In this document: one piece after another, positions 7,231 through 15,470 of the stretch
Numbering within the stretch: position 1 is the stretch's first letter
Layout of the letters: each line of letters begins with the position of its first letter
Notes under the pieces: model-generated
Told to the model about the DNA's origin: nothing
The model's database searches: none
The model's input: the letters and a program-made list of their open reading frames with translations, nothing else
Made by a program: the position numbers and the translations under genes
Assembly (NCBI GenBank): GCA_017380615.1
Contig: JAFODQ010000007.1
Span: 1-45,232, forward strand
Reading direction: 5' to 3'
Length of the DNA stretch: 45,232 nucleotides
Source of the DNA: Clostridia bacterium
GTDB taxonomy: Bacteria; Bacillota; Clostridia; Oscillospirales; Acutalibacteraceae

Positions 7231-9264
7231 GTGATAAGAATAGCTCTTGCCGGTAACCCGAATTCCGGAAAAACCACAATGTTCAATGCTCTTACCGGAA
7301 GAAACGAAAAGGTAGGAAACTGGGCGGGCGTTACCGTTGATAAAAAAGAACATCATATTAAGAAGCACTTCTATTCAGGTGAAGAGCAGCTTATTGCAAT
7401 TGACCTTCCCGGAGCCTACTCCATGTCTCCCTTCACAAGTGAAGAAAGTGTTACAAGCTCCTACATAAAAGATGAAAAACCAGATGTAATTATAAATATT
7501 GTTGACTCAATGAATTTATCGAGGAGTCTGTTTTTTACCACACAGCTTCTTGAGCTTGGTATCCCTGTTGTGGTTGCGCTTAACAAAAATGATCTCAGTG
7601 AAAAAAAGGAAACAATAATTGATGCCAAGGTTTTATCAAAAATGCTTGGTTGTCCCGTTTTGAAAACATCCTCTGTTTCTCATGATGGATTGCATGAAAT
7701 TGTTGATCGTGCTGTTGAAATAATAGGAAGTAATCCAAGTGCACCATATAATCAGGGAGATGTTGATTTTACAGATAAGGAAGCTGTTAAGCACGCTGAT
7801 TATAAAAGATTTGCTTTTGTTAAGGGCATTGTTGAAGCTGTTGAAACAAGAAAGGTTTTCACAAAGGATATGACCTTCAGCGATAAGGTGGATAAGCTTC
7901 TCACAAACAGATGGGTAGGAATTCCGTTTTTTGCCCTTGTTATGTTCTGTGTTTTCTATATATCACAGACCACTCTCGGAACATGGATTGCAGAAGGCTA
8001 CGAGCTTTCAGATGGCAGAGCAATCCCCGGTCTTGTAACAATACTTGAATTATTCCAGAACTGGGTTGGCTCTTTGCTTTCGGATGCACATCCTATTCTT
8101 CAGGCCTTACTTGTGGATGGTGTAATCGGTGGCCTTGTGGCTGTTATGGGCTTCCTTCCACTTGTTATGGTAATGTATTTCCTTATTGCAATTCTTGAGG
8201 ATTGTGGCTATATGTCACGTGTGGCGGTTGTTCTTGACCCTATTTTCAAAAAGGTTGGTCTTTCGGGTAAATCTGTTATTCCGTTTGTTATGAGTGTTGG
8301 CTGTGCTGTGCCCGGTGTAATGGCAAGCAGAACCATACATAATGAGAGAGAAAGACGCACCACTGCAATGCTTGCACCATTTATGCCCTGCGGTGCAAAA
8401 ATTCCCGTTATTGCACTTTTTGCAGGTGCATTCTTTGACAATGCAGGGTGGGTAAGCACTCTTATGTATCTTCTCGGCATTGTGATAATTTTCTTTGGTG
8501 CCTTGCTTGCCAACAAGCTGACAGGCAACAGCAAAAGAAAATCATATTTCATAATTGAACTTCCCGGCTATAAGGCTCCGTCATTTAAAATTGCTTTCAA
8601 ATCAATGTGTAACAGAGGCTGGGCGTACATTGTAAAGGCTTCCACAATCATTCTTCTTTGCAACACTGCTGTGCAGATAATGCAGAGCTTTACATGGAGC
8701 TTTACCGTTGCTCAGACTGCAGATGCTTCAATTCTTGCATCGGTTGCAAAGCCCTTTGCCTATATTCTTTTTCCGGTTTTTGGTGTTATTTCGTGGCAGC
8801 TTGCAGCGGCAACCGTTACAGGCTTTATTGCTAAAGAAAATGTTGTGGGAACATTGGCTGTATGCTTTGTTGGACTTGAAAATTTCATTGATACGGAAGA
8901 GCTTGCCATGCTTGAAGGTGCAGGCGAACAGGTTGCAGGTGTTATGGCAATAACCAAAATCACTGCAATGGCATTTTTGTTATTCAATCTTTTCTCTCCG
9001 CCATGCTTTGCTGCAATCGGTGCAATGAGTGCTGAGATGAAAAGCAGGAAATGGCTCTTTGCCGGAATCGGACTTCAGCTTGGTATGGGATATACCATTT
9101 CTTATATCTTTTATACATTCAGCACACTGTTTATATCACCCGAAGCACTTGATAAGGGCGGTGCGCTTATCGGATTAGCAGTGGTTGTGGCTTTGTGGGT
9201 GCTTGTTTGTGTGCTCATAGGAAAAAATAAAGAAGAAAAAATAAAAATAGGTATCACAAAATAA
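7231..9264 (+). CDS. feoB: FeoB, ferrous iron transporter
   Basis: A 677-aa protein. The N-terminal G domain shows G1 GNPNSGKTT, G2-like AGVTVD, G3 DLPGAYSM and G4 NKND. A helical domain follows, then a membrane part with the conserved core CGYMSRVAVVLD and CAVPGVMASRT and cysteines typical of the FeoB permease. It takes up Fe2+ across the cytoplasmic membrane in a GTPase-regulated way. GTG at 7231 (8 bases after AGAGAGG) is preferred. ATG at 7225 is in frame but only 2 bases from the site, and the frame is open to 7171 inside feoA. It is cotranscribed with feoA. Confidence 0.95.
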   Translation: MIRIALAGNPNSGKTTMFNALTGRNEKVGNWAGVTVDKKEHHIKKHFYSGEEQLIAIDLPGAYSMSPFTSEESVTSSYIKDEKPDVIINIVDSMNLSRSLFFTTQLLELGIPVVVALNKNDLSEKKETIIDAKVLSKMLGCPVLKTSSVSHDGLHEIVDRAVEIIGSNPSAPYNQGDVDFTDKEAVKHADYKRFAFVKGIVEAVETRKVFTKDMTFSDKVDKLLTNRWVGIPFFALVMFCVFYISQTTLGTWIAEGYELSDGRAIPGLVTILELFQNWVGSLLSDAHPILQALLVDGVIGGLVAVMGFLPLVMVMYFLIAILEDCGYMSRVAVVLDPIFKKVGLSGKSVIPFVMSVGCAVPGVMASRTIHNERERRTTAMLAPFMPCGAKIPVIALFAGAFFDNAGWVSTLMYLLGIVIIFFGALLANKLTGNSKRKSYFIIELPGYKAPSFKIAFKSMCNRGWAYIVKASTIILLCNTAVQIMQSFTWSFTVAQTADASILASVAKPFAYILFPVFGVISWQLAAATVTGFIAKENVVGTLAVCFVGLENFIDTEELAMLEGAGEQVAGVMAITKITAMAFLLFNLFSPPCFAAIGAMSAEMKSRKWLFAGIGLQLGMGYTISYIFYTFSTLFISPEALDKGGALIGLAVVVALWVLVCVLIGKNKEEKIKIGITK

Positions 9265-9267
9265 TCT

Positions 9268-9408
9268 ATGGAAAATATTATAATTATACTCGTGGTTGCG
9301 TTAATTGTTGGTGGAATAATTATTTACCTTCGCAAAGCAAAAAAACGAGGAGAGGTATGCGTTGGTTGTCCTTATTCCAAGGAGTGTAACGGAAGCTGCA
9401 AAAAGTAA
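9268..9408 (+). CDS. FeoB-associated Cys-rich membrane peptide
   Basis: A 46-aa open frame starting 3 bases after the feoB stop. It has one membrane segment (residues 4-21, IIIILVVALIVGGIIIYL), a basic stretch (RKAKKR), then a tail with four cysteines (CVGC...C...C, residues 31-44). This is the arrangement of the FeoB-associated Cys-rich membrane proteins found behind feoB in many Firmicutes. A role in iron handling or FeoB assembly is presumed, but the family is poorly characterised. Translation is probably coupled to feoB, since no strong separate ribosome binding site is seen. Confidence 0.85.
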   Translation: MENIIIILVVALIVGGIIIYLRKAKKRGEVCVGCPYSKECNGSCKK

Positions 9409-9437
9409 AAGAGTTGTGTCGTGAGACACAACTCTTT
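9408..9437. terminator. Terminator of the feo operon
   Basis: A perfect 13-bp stem (9408-9420 with 9425-9437), 4-base loop, then ATTTTT. The A-rich left flank also allows use by the convergent phosphatase gene on minus. Confidence 0.9.
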
Positions 9438-9446
9438 ATTTTTAAC

Positions 9447-11075
9447 TTATGGCTGGTGTGGAATCGGTCTGTTTTGTGATTCTGATTCTACTGAAATGAA
9501 ATTGTTGTGCTCATAGTAGAAGCAGTGCATACGAAGGTTTTTACCGAAATCATCCATTGGAACAAAAAGCTGTCCTTCGTTAAGTCTGAGACAAGGCTTT
9601 GTCATTTCGTATGTGCCGTTGTTTGTAACAACTGTTGTGGAATTTTCTGTGAATTCTGCAGTTCTGCCGTAGATTCCCACTTTGATTTTACCCGGTGTTC
9701 GGCAAACGTCACCGCCAACAAAGTTTATAAGCTGACCAATGGCAATATAAAATGTGCCGTCAATATTTTGTGGGAGGGTAGGCTCTGAGCAAAGACCTAA
9801 ATCATAGCCCTTGAATTTAATACGAGTTCTGTTATAAACAGGTGCACACTCAGGAGGGAAAATTGAATCTGCCTTTTTATCAATAACGCAGTAATCTATT
9901 GTTCTGCCGTCTTCAACATACGCTGTAAGTGTACACTTTTCGCCGTCAATGTCAATAATAGAGAACATTGAAAGCTCTTCCTCGTGGTTGTAGGTTTTAG
10001 CATTCCAGACCTTCGGAACAACTCGGCAGCCGGGGCCGTTTCTGTGGCTTGAACCGAGGTTGTAGTGAACAGTACCCTCGCTTGGCTTGTTGTAAAGACC
10101 CTCTCCGCGGCGTGGGTATGAACGCGCAAAGGAATGCTCGTGACCTGAAAGAACAATATCGAATTTATCCATACCGTCTCTCATCGCAGGGTATGTATCC
10201 TCGCACTCCATATCAGGACTTGAATAGCAAACAGGGAAGTGGTGTGTAGCAAATTTCCAGGTCTTGGTGCTGTTTTCTGCCTGTTCGATGAGCCATTGGT
10301 TCATTTCCTCGTAGCCACTTGTGCCTGTCATACAAAAGTGAGCGTTGCCGTAATCAAAGGCGTAGTTTGCAACTATCCAATCCTTTGGTCCATTGTGTTC
10401 GTAGGACCCCCAAAGCTGATTTGTGAAATATGTGGCGTGCTCAGAGTAGTATTTATTCTCTTTAGTGAAATAACTACTAAAGCCCATATCATCGTGGTTG
10501 CCCATGCAGAACATAATTGGTGTTGATTCAATAATACCTTTCAGACCCTCAAAAAGACCTGTCCATTGAATATCTGTCTGACCACAGTTTGTGTTATCAC
10601 CTGCTGTAAGAATAAATCTGCACTCGGGATGATCTGCTAAAAACTTTTTGAGTACCATATTTAATACTGAGTAATCTGCAGGTGGCTCTGCATCACCTGC
10701 CTGTATGTCAGATATGCAAAGGAAGGAGAATTTTTCGCAATTCTCCCGGGCTGTGGTGAATGTGTATGTAGCGCTTCTGTTATTATCGTCTCCACAGGTG
10801 TACTCGTACTGCGTATCTGCCTTAAGGTCGGTGACATCTGCAAAAAAGAAATTGCTGTCATCCATATCAGTGTTGAAGGTTATGTGTTCTGCCTGTGCTT
10901 TTCCGAAATTTTCTGTGCCAACCTCTTTATAAAGCACGTAGCCATTTTCTACAGTTAAATCTGTTCTCCAGCGAACAGTTATGGAGTGAGCAGCATCACC
11001 TTTAATTGAGAGCATAATCTGGTCAGGGCTTGCTGATGAGCCTCTTATATTTTTCCATTCTTCTTTAGTAATCAT
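9447..11075 (-). CDS. Purple acid phosphatase-like metallophosphoesterase with C-terminal stalk-like domain
   Basis: A 542-aa protein. An N-terminal fibronectin-like beta domain (about 20-105: HSITVRWRTD ... TYTFTTA) precedes a metallophosphoesterase domain (about 115-400) with CISDIQAGD, TAGDNTNCG, MGNHDDMG, THHFP and SGHEHSFARSYP. This order resembles purple acid phosphatases. The last about 110 residues (IAIGQLINFVGGDV ... LFVPMDDFGKNL) look like a copper-amine-oxidase-N/stalk-type domain. No signal peptide is visible, unusual for this architecture. The ATG at 11075 follows AAGGAAGG; the frame is open to 11099. It is convergent with the feo operon. Substrate is unknown. Confidence 0.85.
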   Translation of the reverse strand: MITKEEWKNIRGSSASPDQIMLSIKGDAAHSITVRWRTDLTVENGYVLYKEVGTENFGKAQAEHITFNTDMDDSNFFFADVTDLKADTQYEYTCGDDNNRSATYTFTTARENCEKFSFLCISDIQAGDAEPPADYSVLNMVLKKFLADHPECRFILTAGDNTNCGQTDIQWTGLFEGLKGIIESTPIMFCMGNHDDMGFSSYFTKENKYYSEHATYFTNQLWGSYEHNGPKDWIVANYAFDYGNAHFCMTGTSGYEEMNQWLIEQAENSTKTWKFATHHFPVCYSSPDMECEDTYPAMRDGMDKFDIVLSGHEHSFARSYPRRGEGLYNKPSEGTVHYNLGSSHRNGPGCRVVPKVWNAKTYNHEEELSMFSIIDIDGEKCTLTAYVEDGRTIDYCVIDKKADSIFPPECAPVYNRTRIKFKGYDLGLCSEPTLPQNIDGTFYIAIGQLINFVGGDVCRTPGKIKVGIYGRTAEFTENSTTVVTNNGTYEMTKPCLRLNEGQLFVPMDDFGKNLRMHCFYYEHNNFISVESESQNRPIPHQP

Positions 11076-11107
11076 AATAACGCCTTCCTTCAAATGCATA
11101 TAGAAAT

Positions 11108-11136
11108 ATTTTAATAAGTTTTAAAGAAAAAAGCAA
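11108..11136 (-). promoter_or_regulatory. Possible promoter of the phosphatase gene
   Basis: Minus strand TTGCTT (11136-11131), 17 bases, TAAAAT (11113-11108), about 32 bases before the ATG at 11075. This is a moderate match. Confidence 0.45.
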
Positions 11137-11251
11137 TGGCTAAATAGTAAAAAATATCCAACATCCTTTATTAATCTGTTGTGGGAGGGGGGATGGTTCT
11201 TCAGTTTCCGTTATAAAAATTTTTATGTTAAAATACTCGGAAACATCATAC

Positions 11252-11280
11252 TTGACGATGGTAAAATGTGGTTATATAAT
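11252..11280 (+). promoter_or_regulatory. Promoter of the polytopic membrane protein gene
   Basis: TTGACG (11252-11257), 17-base spacer, TATAAT (11275-11280). Transcription would start near 11287, which rules out the upstream in-frame start at 11225 and supports the ATG at 11303. Confidence 0.8.
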
Positions 11281-11302
11281 TTTGATGTCAAGGAGTGGTG
11301 AT

Positions 11303-12772
11303 ATGAAAAAAACAAATCCTTCATATTGTAAAAAAATATTAACCGTAATTACAGGCGCCTTGCTTGTAGGCTTTATGTGGCATGTAAGGGGTCAGCACGG
11401 CTACGGCGCAAAGTGGGGTATGTACTCGGTTTGTTTTGTGACTGTACTGTTCATATATGCTCTTTATGGTAAAAAGCAGAAGATGAACTACGAAATGATT
11501 CCACTTGCTGCTGCCTTTGGAGCAATTACTGCAGGTGGATGGGGAACGCTCAACTCACAAATCAGTGGCATACTTGAAAGCTCAGCACCATTCCCCGGCG
11601 AGGAGCTTGTAGAATATACTCAGATAAGTCCCCTGAGCGGATGGGTGATTATGTTCCTTTTGGGCTTCGGGTGGATGCCTTTATTTACCATTGTTCTCGG
11701 TTCACTTTTTTCGAAAAAGAAATATGAATTTAAAGATTACGTTATTTTTGTTGGTGTGTACTACATAACAATGCTCATTTGCAATCTGACAATATCTCAC
11801 CTTATTCTTAAGGTTATAAATCCCCAGGCTGTTGAGTGCTGTGCAGAGGGTATTAAGGCAATGGGCTACGACACATCACCGATGAAGGCATTTATTGTGA
11901 AGCTTGGCTCCGCGGCATGGGCAAAGCCGATTCCTTATTGCAGAAATTATTTTCAGAGCATCAAGGTTATTTCGAGTGCTGTGGGTGCACTTATATCTTC
12001 ACTTGTGACGGGTGTTGTCTTAAAGGATAAATTCAATGGTGTTTTCTCTGCCCTTGTTAATATTGCATGTGGTATCGGTATTTCTGTGTCTTCGCTTTTT
12101 CTTGCTGTCAGCACAGAGGAGCGCACAGCATTTACAAGCATTGATTTACCAGGTTTTATAAGCTATAACGCATGGGAACTGTGGGAATATTTCACGGGAT
12201 TTGTTTTCGGACTTCTTCTTATGGTGATAATTGTTTGTCTTCCTGAGAAATACACCCTTGGCGAGATCGATTTTCAATATAAATCAATGATAGGGAATGA
12301 ACGATTCAGGCTCTTTTATAACGAGATTTTCACAATGCTTTTTTCTTTTGGTGTGATTCTTTCAAGAGCAATCGGCTTCAGAGCACCAAGGGCGTTTATT
12401 GAAGATGATGCTGTTGAAATTATTGTAACTGTTATACTAAGTGTGTTGGCATACCTCCTCTTTATAAGAAGGTCTGTAAGAAAGGTTATGATTGAAGCAG
12501 GGCTTGACAGACCGGCGGATATGAGCACAATGGAGTTTTCAAGAAGGAATCTTCCGATTTTTATTTACGTTTGTGCAGCCTCATATTTCCTTATGGGTGG
12601 AGATTGCACACAGAATATTCTTGCTGTTGATTACATCACACTCTTCTCGCAGGGTGGCTTCAATCAGCTGTGGAGCGAGGGCTATTTAACAGATATTGCC
12701 CTTATGCTTCCAACATTTGTTTTGATCTTGGTGTTTTTCAGACTTCTCACAAAGAAAAGGTCAAAAGCATAA
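11303..12772 (+). CDS. Polytopic membrane protein of unknown function
   Basis: A 489-aa protein, not recognised. About ten or more hydrophobic segments alternate with short loops, e.g. ILTVITGALLVGFMWHVRG, YSVCFVTVLFIYALYG and YITMLICNLTISHLILKVI. The first segment leads into the unusual polar motif WHVRGQHGYGAKWG, which may form part of a substrate path. Start ATG at 11303 follows AAGGAG and a strong promoter. It stands alone between the phosphatase and the convergent GH36 gene. A transporter or sugar-related membrane enzyme is possible because of the glycosidase neighbours, but nothing in the sequence proves it. Confidence 0.75.
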   Translation: MKKTNPSYCKKILTVITGALLVGFMWHVRGQHGYGAKWGMYSVCFVTVLFIYALYGKKQKMNYEMIPLAAAFGAITAGGWGTLNSQISGILESSAPFPGEELVEYTQISPLSGWVIMFLLGFGWMPLFTIVLGSLFSKKKYEFKDYVIFVGVYYITMLICNLTISHLILKVINPQAVECCAEGIKAMGYDTSPMKAFIVKLGSAAWAKPIPYCRNYFQSIKVISSAVGALISSLVTGVVLKDKFNGVFSALVNIACGIGISVSSLFLAVSTEERTAFTSIDLPGFISYNAWELWEYFTGFVFGLLLMVIIVCLPEKYTLGEIDFQYKSMIGNERFRLFYNEIFTMLFSFGVILSRAIGFRAPRAFIEDDAVEIIVTVILSVLAYLLFIRRSVRKVMIEAGLDRPADMSTMEFSRRNLPIFIYVCAASYFLMGGDCTQNILAVDYITLFSQGGFNQLWSEGYLTDIALMLPTFVLILVFFRLLTKKRSKA

Positions 12773-12776
12773 ATAA

Positions 12777-12809
12777 CAAAGCCAACACAGTGCTTCTGTG
12801 TTGGCTTTG
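12777..12809. terminator. Bidirectional terminator
   Basis: A perfect 14-bp stem (12777-12790 with 12796-12809) with a 5-base loop, placed between convergent stops. CTTTATTTCTC follows on plus. Confidence 0.85.
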
Positions 12810-12811
12810 CT

Positions 12812-14530
12812 TTATTTCTCTATAAAGATTATTCCTGCAACGGGAACTCTTATTTCCTGGAGTGAATATTCAATATCACCCGAGGATATTTCTTCACCCA
12901 TACAGTTGACAACTCTGTATTTATAACCATCTGCATTTTTGATAATAAGTGACTTTTTGGATGATGCATTCACAGCCACTGCAATTTCCGTTTCAACGGG
13001 AATAACCGTGTCATTGAATGTGGTGAAAACAGCTTTCTCATTAAGAACTGCACAAGCAAGGCTGTATTCGCTTTCAGGATTCGTTGCTGTAAGGCGACCG
13101 TCAAGAAGAACATTTCGCCATTCCTTCCAGAAGGAAAGATAGAATTTAAGCATGCTGTAATGCTTCTCGGGAAGCTTATCCACTCTGACAGAAATCTGCG
13201 GCACGGTGTAAAGTGCACTTGCAATCTGCAAGGCAGCATTTTCGGGTGTATCCTCAACATTCCACATAAGCATATCCGAGTGCACAGCTGTCCTACCCGA
13301 GGTGAGTCTTAAATTTATTCCATTGAATCTGTTTTTGAGAATATCACAAGGGCAATCACCAACACGGAGTATGTTGCCGTATTTTCTGATTGAAGGTCCT
13401 ACATAAGATTGACGGAATTCAATCAGAATATCAGGGTTTATCTGTGTGAGCTTTTCCTTAACTTCACTCATAAATGCGTGGAGAGCATCCTCAAGTGATT
13501 GGAAATCTCTTCTGCTGTCATGTTCCAACGCCTTGCCCTTGAGGATGAAGGAATCAATAAAATCAAGCTTGAGACCGTCTAATTGCCAATTTTCAACAGC
13601 ATTCACATAAACACTGCACAGATAGTCACGCACCTTCTTATAGCGTGGATCAAGAGCGAAAAATGTCTTTTCATCGCCACAACCATCAAGAAGCATATCC
13701 TTGAATTCCTCGTATTTATCACAGTGAATGCCCATAAAAGGCACAGAATACCACAGCATAACCTTCATTCCGAGGGCGTGAATATCCTTCACAAGTGCAG
13801 CCATATTGCCCATTTTCCTTTCGGACACAAGCCAGTCACCGCAGAAGGCGTAGCCACGGTTGTTGTCATCGGTCTGCCAGCCATCATCAATGATAACTGT
13901 TTCCATACCGATTTCCCTGGATGCCTTGCATTCCTTTAAGATTTCATCTCTGTCCAGATTCTGGTGGAAGCTGTACCAGAGTGAATCCATAGGCTGTCTT
14001 GCAGCGTCGGGCACATAGGCACTTTTGTAGCCACATTCATTTTCCCACCAATCGTTGACCTCCCTTATGCTGTCATAGAAGGGGATTTCTCGCATGTCAA
14101 GCCGCAGCACAGCAGAATAGTGCTTGCGGGGTGCTGTGGACATGGTAAAGAATGTTACATCGCACTCAATTGTTGCATCCTCTTCACGGATTCCCGTTGC
14201 GATTTCAATTGGTGTATCCACATCAGAAACAGCAATTGAAAGCTTGTTTTTGCCACGGCGTGAAATAAGCTGTTGTAGTGGCATGCATGATGCGAGACGG
14301 GATTTGAGTGTTTTTTTGCCCCAATCAAAATAAAGACCATGAATATCCATCATGGCAGGATTCCAGGTGAATGCGCAATCTGTTGCAGGGATATACCATC
14401 TTAAAGTTATTTTTTCGGGAATAACCTCCTGAGGAAAGTCAATATCAACAGTAATCTCCTCAATATCACCCATAATAATTTTATTGGTTGAAACAACAGC
14501 ATTATTGCTGTCAATAACTTTAAAATCCAT
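12812..14530 (-). CDS. GH36-like alpha-galactosidase (melibiase family)
   Basis: A 572-aa protein. A beta-rich N-terminal domain (about 1-175) precedes a TIM barrel with VIIDDGWQ, KVMLWYSVPF and DGLKLDFIDSF. D323 in the last motif is the expected nucleophile of GH36/GH27-type enzymes. RVGDCPCDI further on probably carries the acid/base aspartate. It is shorter than the classical GH36 enzyme (about 700 aa) and has no signal peptide, so cytoplasmic action on imported alpha-galactosides is likely. The ATG at 14530 follows AGGAG; the frame is open to 14560. It could also act on other alpha-linked sugars. Confidence 0.85.
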   Translation of the reverse strand: MDFKVIDSNNAVVSTNKIIMGDIEEITVDIDFPQEVIPEKITLRWYIPATDCAFTWNPAMMDIHGLYFDWGKKTLKSRLASCMPLQQLISRRGKNKLSIAVSDVDTPIEIATGIREEDATIECDVTFFTMSTAPRKHYSAVLRLDMREIPFYDSIREVNDWWENECGYKSAYVPDAARQPMDSLWYSFHQNLDRDEILKECKASREIGMETVIIDDGWQTDDNNRGYAFCGDWLVSERKMGNMAALVKDIHALGMKVMLWYSVPFMGIHCDKYEEFKDMLLDGCGDEKTFFALDPRYKKVRDYLCSVYVNAVENWQLDGLKLDFIDSFILKGKALEHDSRRDFQSLEDALHAFMSEVKEKLTQINPDILIEFRQSYVGPSIRKYGNILRVGDCPCDILKNRFNGINLRLTSGRTAVHSDMLMWNVEDTPENAALQIASALYTVPQISVRVDKLPEKHYSMLKFYLSFWKEWRNVLLDGRLTATNPESEYSLACAVLNEKAVFTTFNDTVIPVETEIAVAVNASSKKSLIIKNADGYKYRVVNCMGEEISSGDIEYSLQEIRVPVAGIIFIEK

Positions 14531-14558
14531 AATCTCATCTCCTGTGGAATATAAACTC

Positions 14559-14586
14559 ATTTTACCATAAAGGATAGGAAAATCAA
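14559..14586 (-). promoter_or_regulatory. Promoter of the GH36 gene
   Basis: Minus strand TTGATT (14586-14581), 16 bases, TAAAAT (14564-14559), about 28 bases before the ATG at 14530. It rules out the longer frame. Confidence 0.6.
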
Positions 14587-14598
14587 CATAAATATCTA

Positions 14599-14627
14599 TT
14601 GAATTGGCAGAATTTGTGGGATATAAT
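14599..14627 (+). promoter_or_regulatory. Promoter of the three-gene operon 14663-17864
   Basis: TTGAAT (14599-14604), 17-base spacer, TATAAT (14622-14627), divergent from the GH36 promoter. The two -35 regions are 12 bp apart, so one regulator could affect both. Confidence 0.75.
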
Positions 14628-14662
14628 GATGTTTAGAATTATAAGTCAGGTGGGTGTTATCC

Positions 14663-15460
14663 TTGAAAGAAAAGAAAATTTTAATGAGAGTTGTTCAGCT
14701 GATTATTGTTGCTGCAATTATTATACCTCTTGTGATTGTTGCTTTTAGTAAAGATGAAAAGCCATCATCGGATTTTGTACCTGTAAAGCAAAAGCAGGAG
14801 TGGAAGGCGTCAATTATTGAAACCGTCAATGATGTGAAGGAGCAATTCCAATATGATATGGATGGTTTTGCTTTTGCATTGCTTGATGTTGATATGGACA
14901 GCACACCCGAGCTTGTGGTTGCATCTCCCGGTGGCTCATCAGGTAGCCTTGCTCTTCAGGGTTACGATATCATTACAGGTGAATATGAGCTTTTCTTTAG
15001 TGCAGGAAATCTTCTTGGTGAATGGGATGGCAGCTGGTGTGTTTACAAGGATATCAAGGAAAATAAATATGAGCCAATTGGGATAGGTAGCTCAAAAGGT
15101 GGCTATGAATTGAGATTTGACAATGTTTTAAGAATAGTTCCTGCAGCTCAAGGAGATTGTGCATATGATACAGAAGCTTTTCTCCGCAAGGAACACTCAT
15201 TGCAGATTGATTATAAGCAGGAGGATTTTCCCGAAACTCACGATGAGGTTGAATATTTTGTTAATGGGGAAAAGGTTACATTTGATGAATACCATACACA
15301 GTATGACACATTCATACTCAACAATATAAGAATTCCGGAAACAGAAATCAAATTTGTGTTTTCCGGAGACCTTGCTTGTGAAAAAGATGATGAAGGCTTT
15401 GCAGAAGCAGTGGCAGAGGCACTTCTTGCAACCGGTCAGGAGTTTATTGTTGTGAAATAA
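14663..15460 (+). CDS. Membrane-anchored extracytoplasmic protein of unknown function
   Basis: A 265-aa protein from a TTG start (AGGTGG 9 bases upstream; the GTG at 14654 would touch the site). One N-terminal membrane segment (about 9-26, VVQLIIVAAIIIPLVIVAF) anchors it, and the rest is probably outside the cell. Residues about 68-82 (FALLDVDMDSTPELVVA) have the D-x-D-x-D calcium-loop style of FG-GAP/VCBS-type repeats. I do not recognise the family. It is first in an operon with a beta-lactamase-fold hydrolase (10-base gap) and an EamA transporter. A sensor or surface-binding role is only a guess. Confidence 0.7.
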   Translation: MKEKKILMRVVQLIIVAAIIIPLVIVAFSKDEKPSSDFVPVKQKQEWKASIIETVNDVKEQFQYDMDGFAFALLDVDMDSTPELVVASPGGSSGSLALQGYDIITGEYELFFSAGNLLGEWDGSWCVYKDIKENKYEPIGIGSSKGGYELRFDNVLRIVPAAQGDCAYDTEAFLRKEHSLQIDYKQEDFPETHDEVEYFVNGEKVTFDEYHTQYDTFILNNIRIPETEIKFVFSGDLACEKDDEGFAEAVAEALLATGQEFIVVK

Positions 15461-15470
15461 AGGTGTAACT

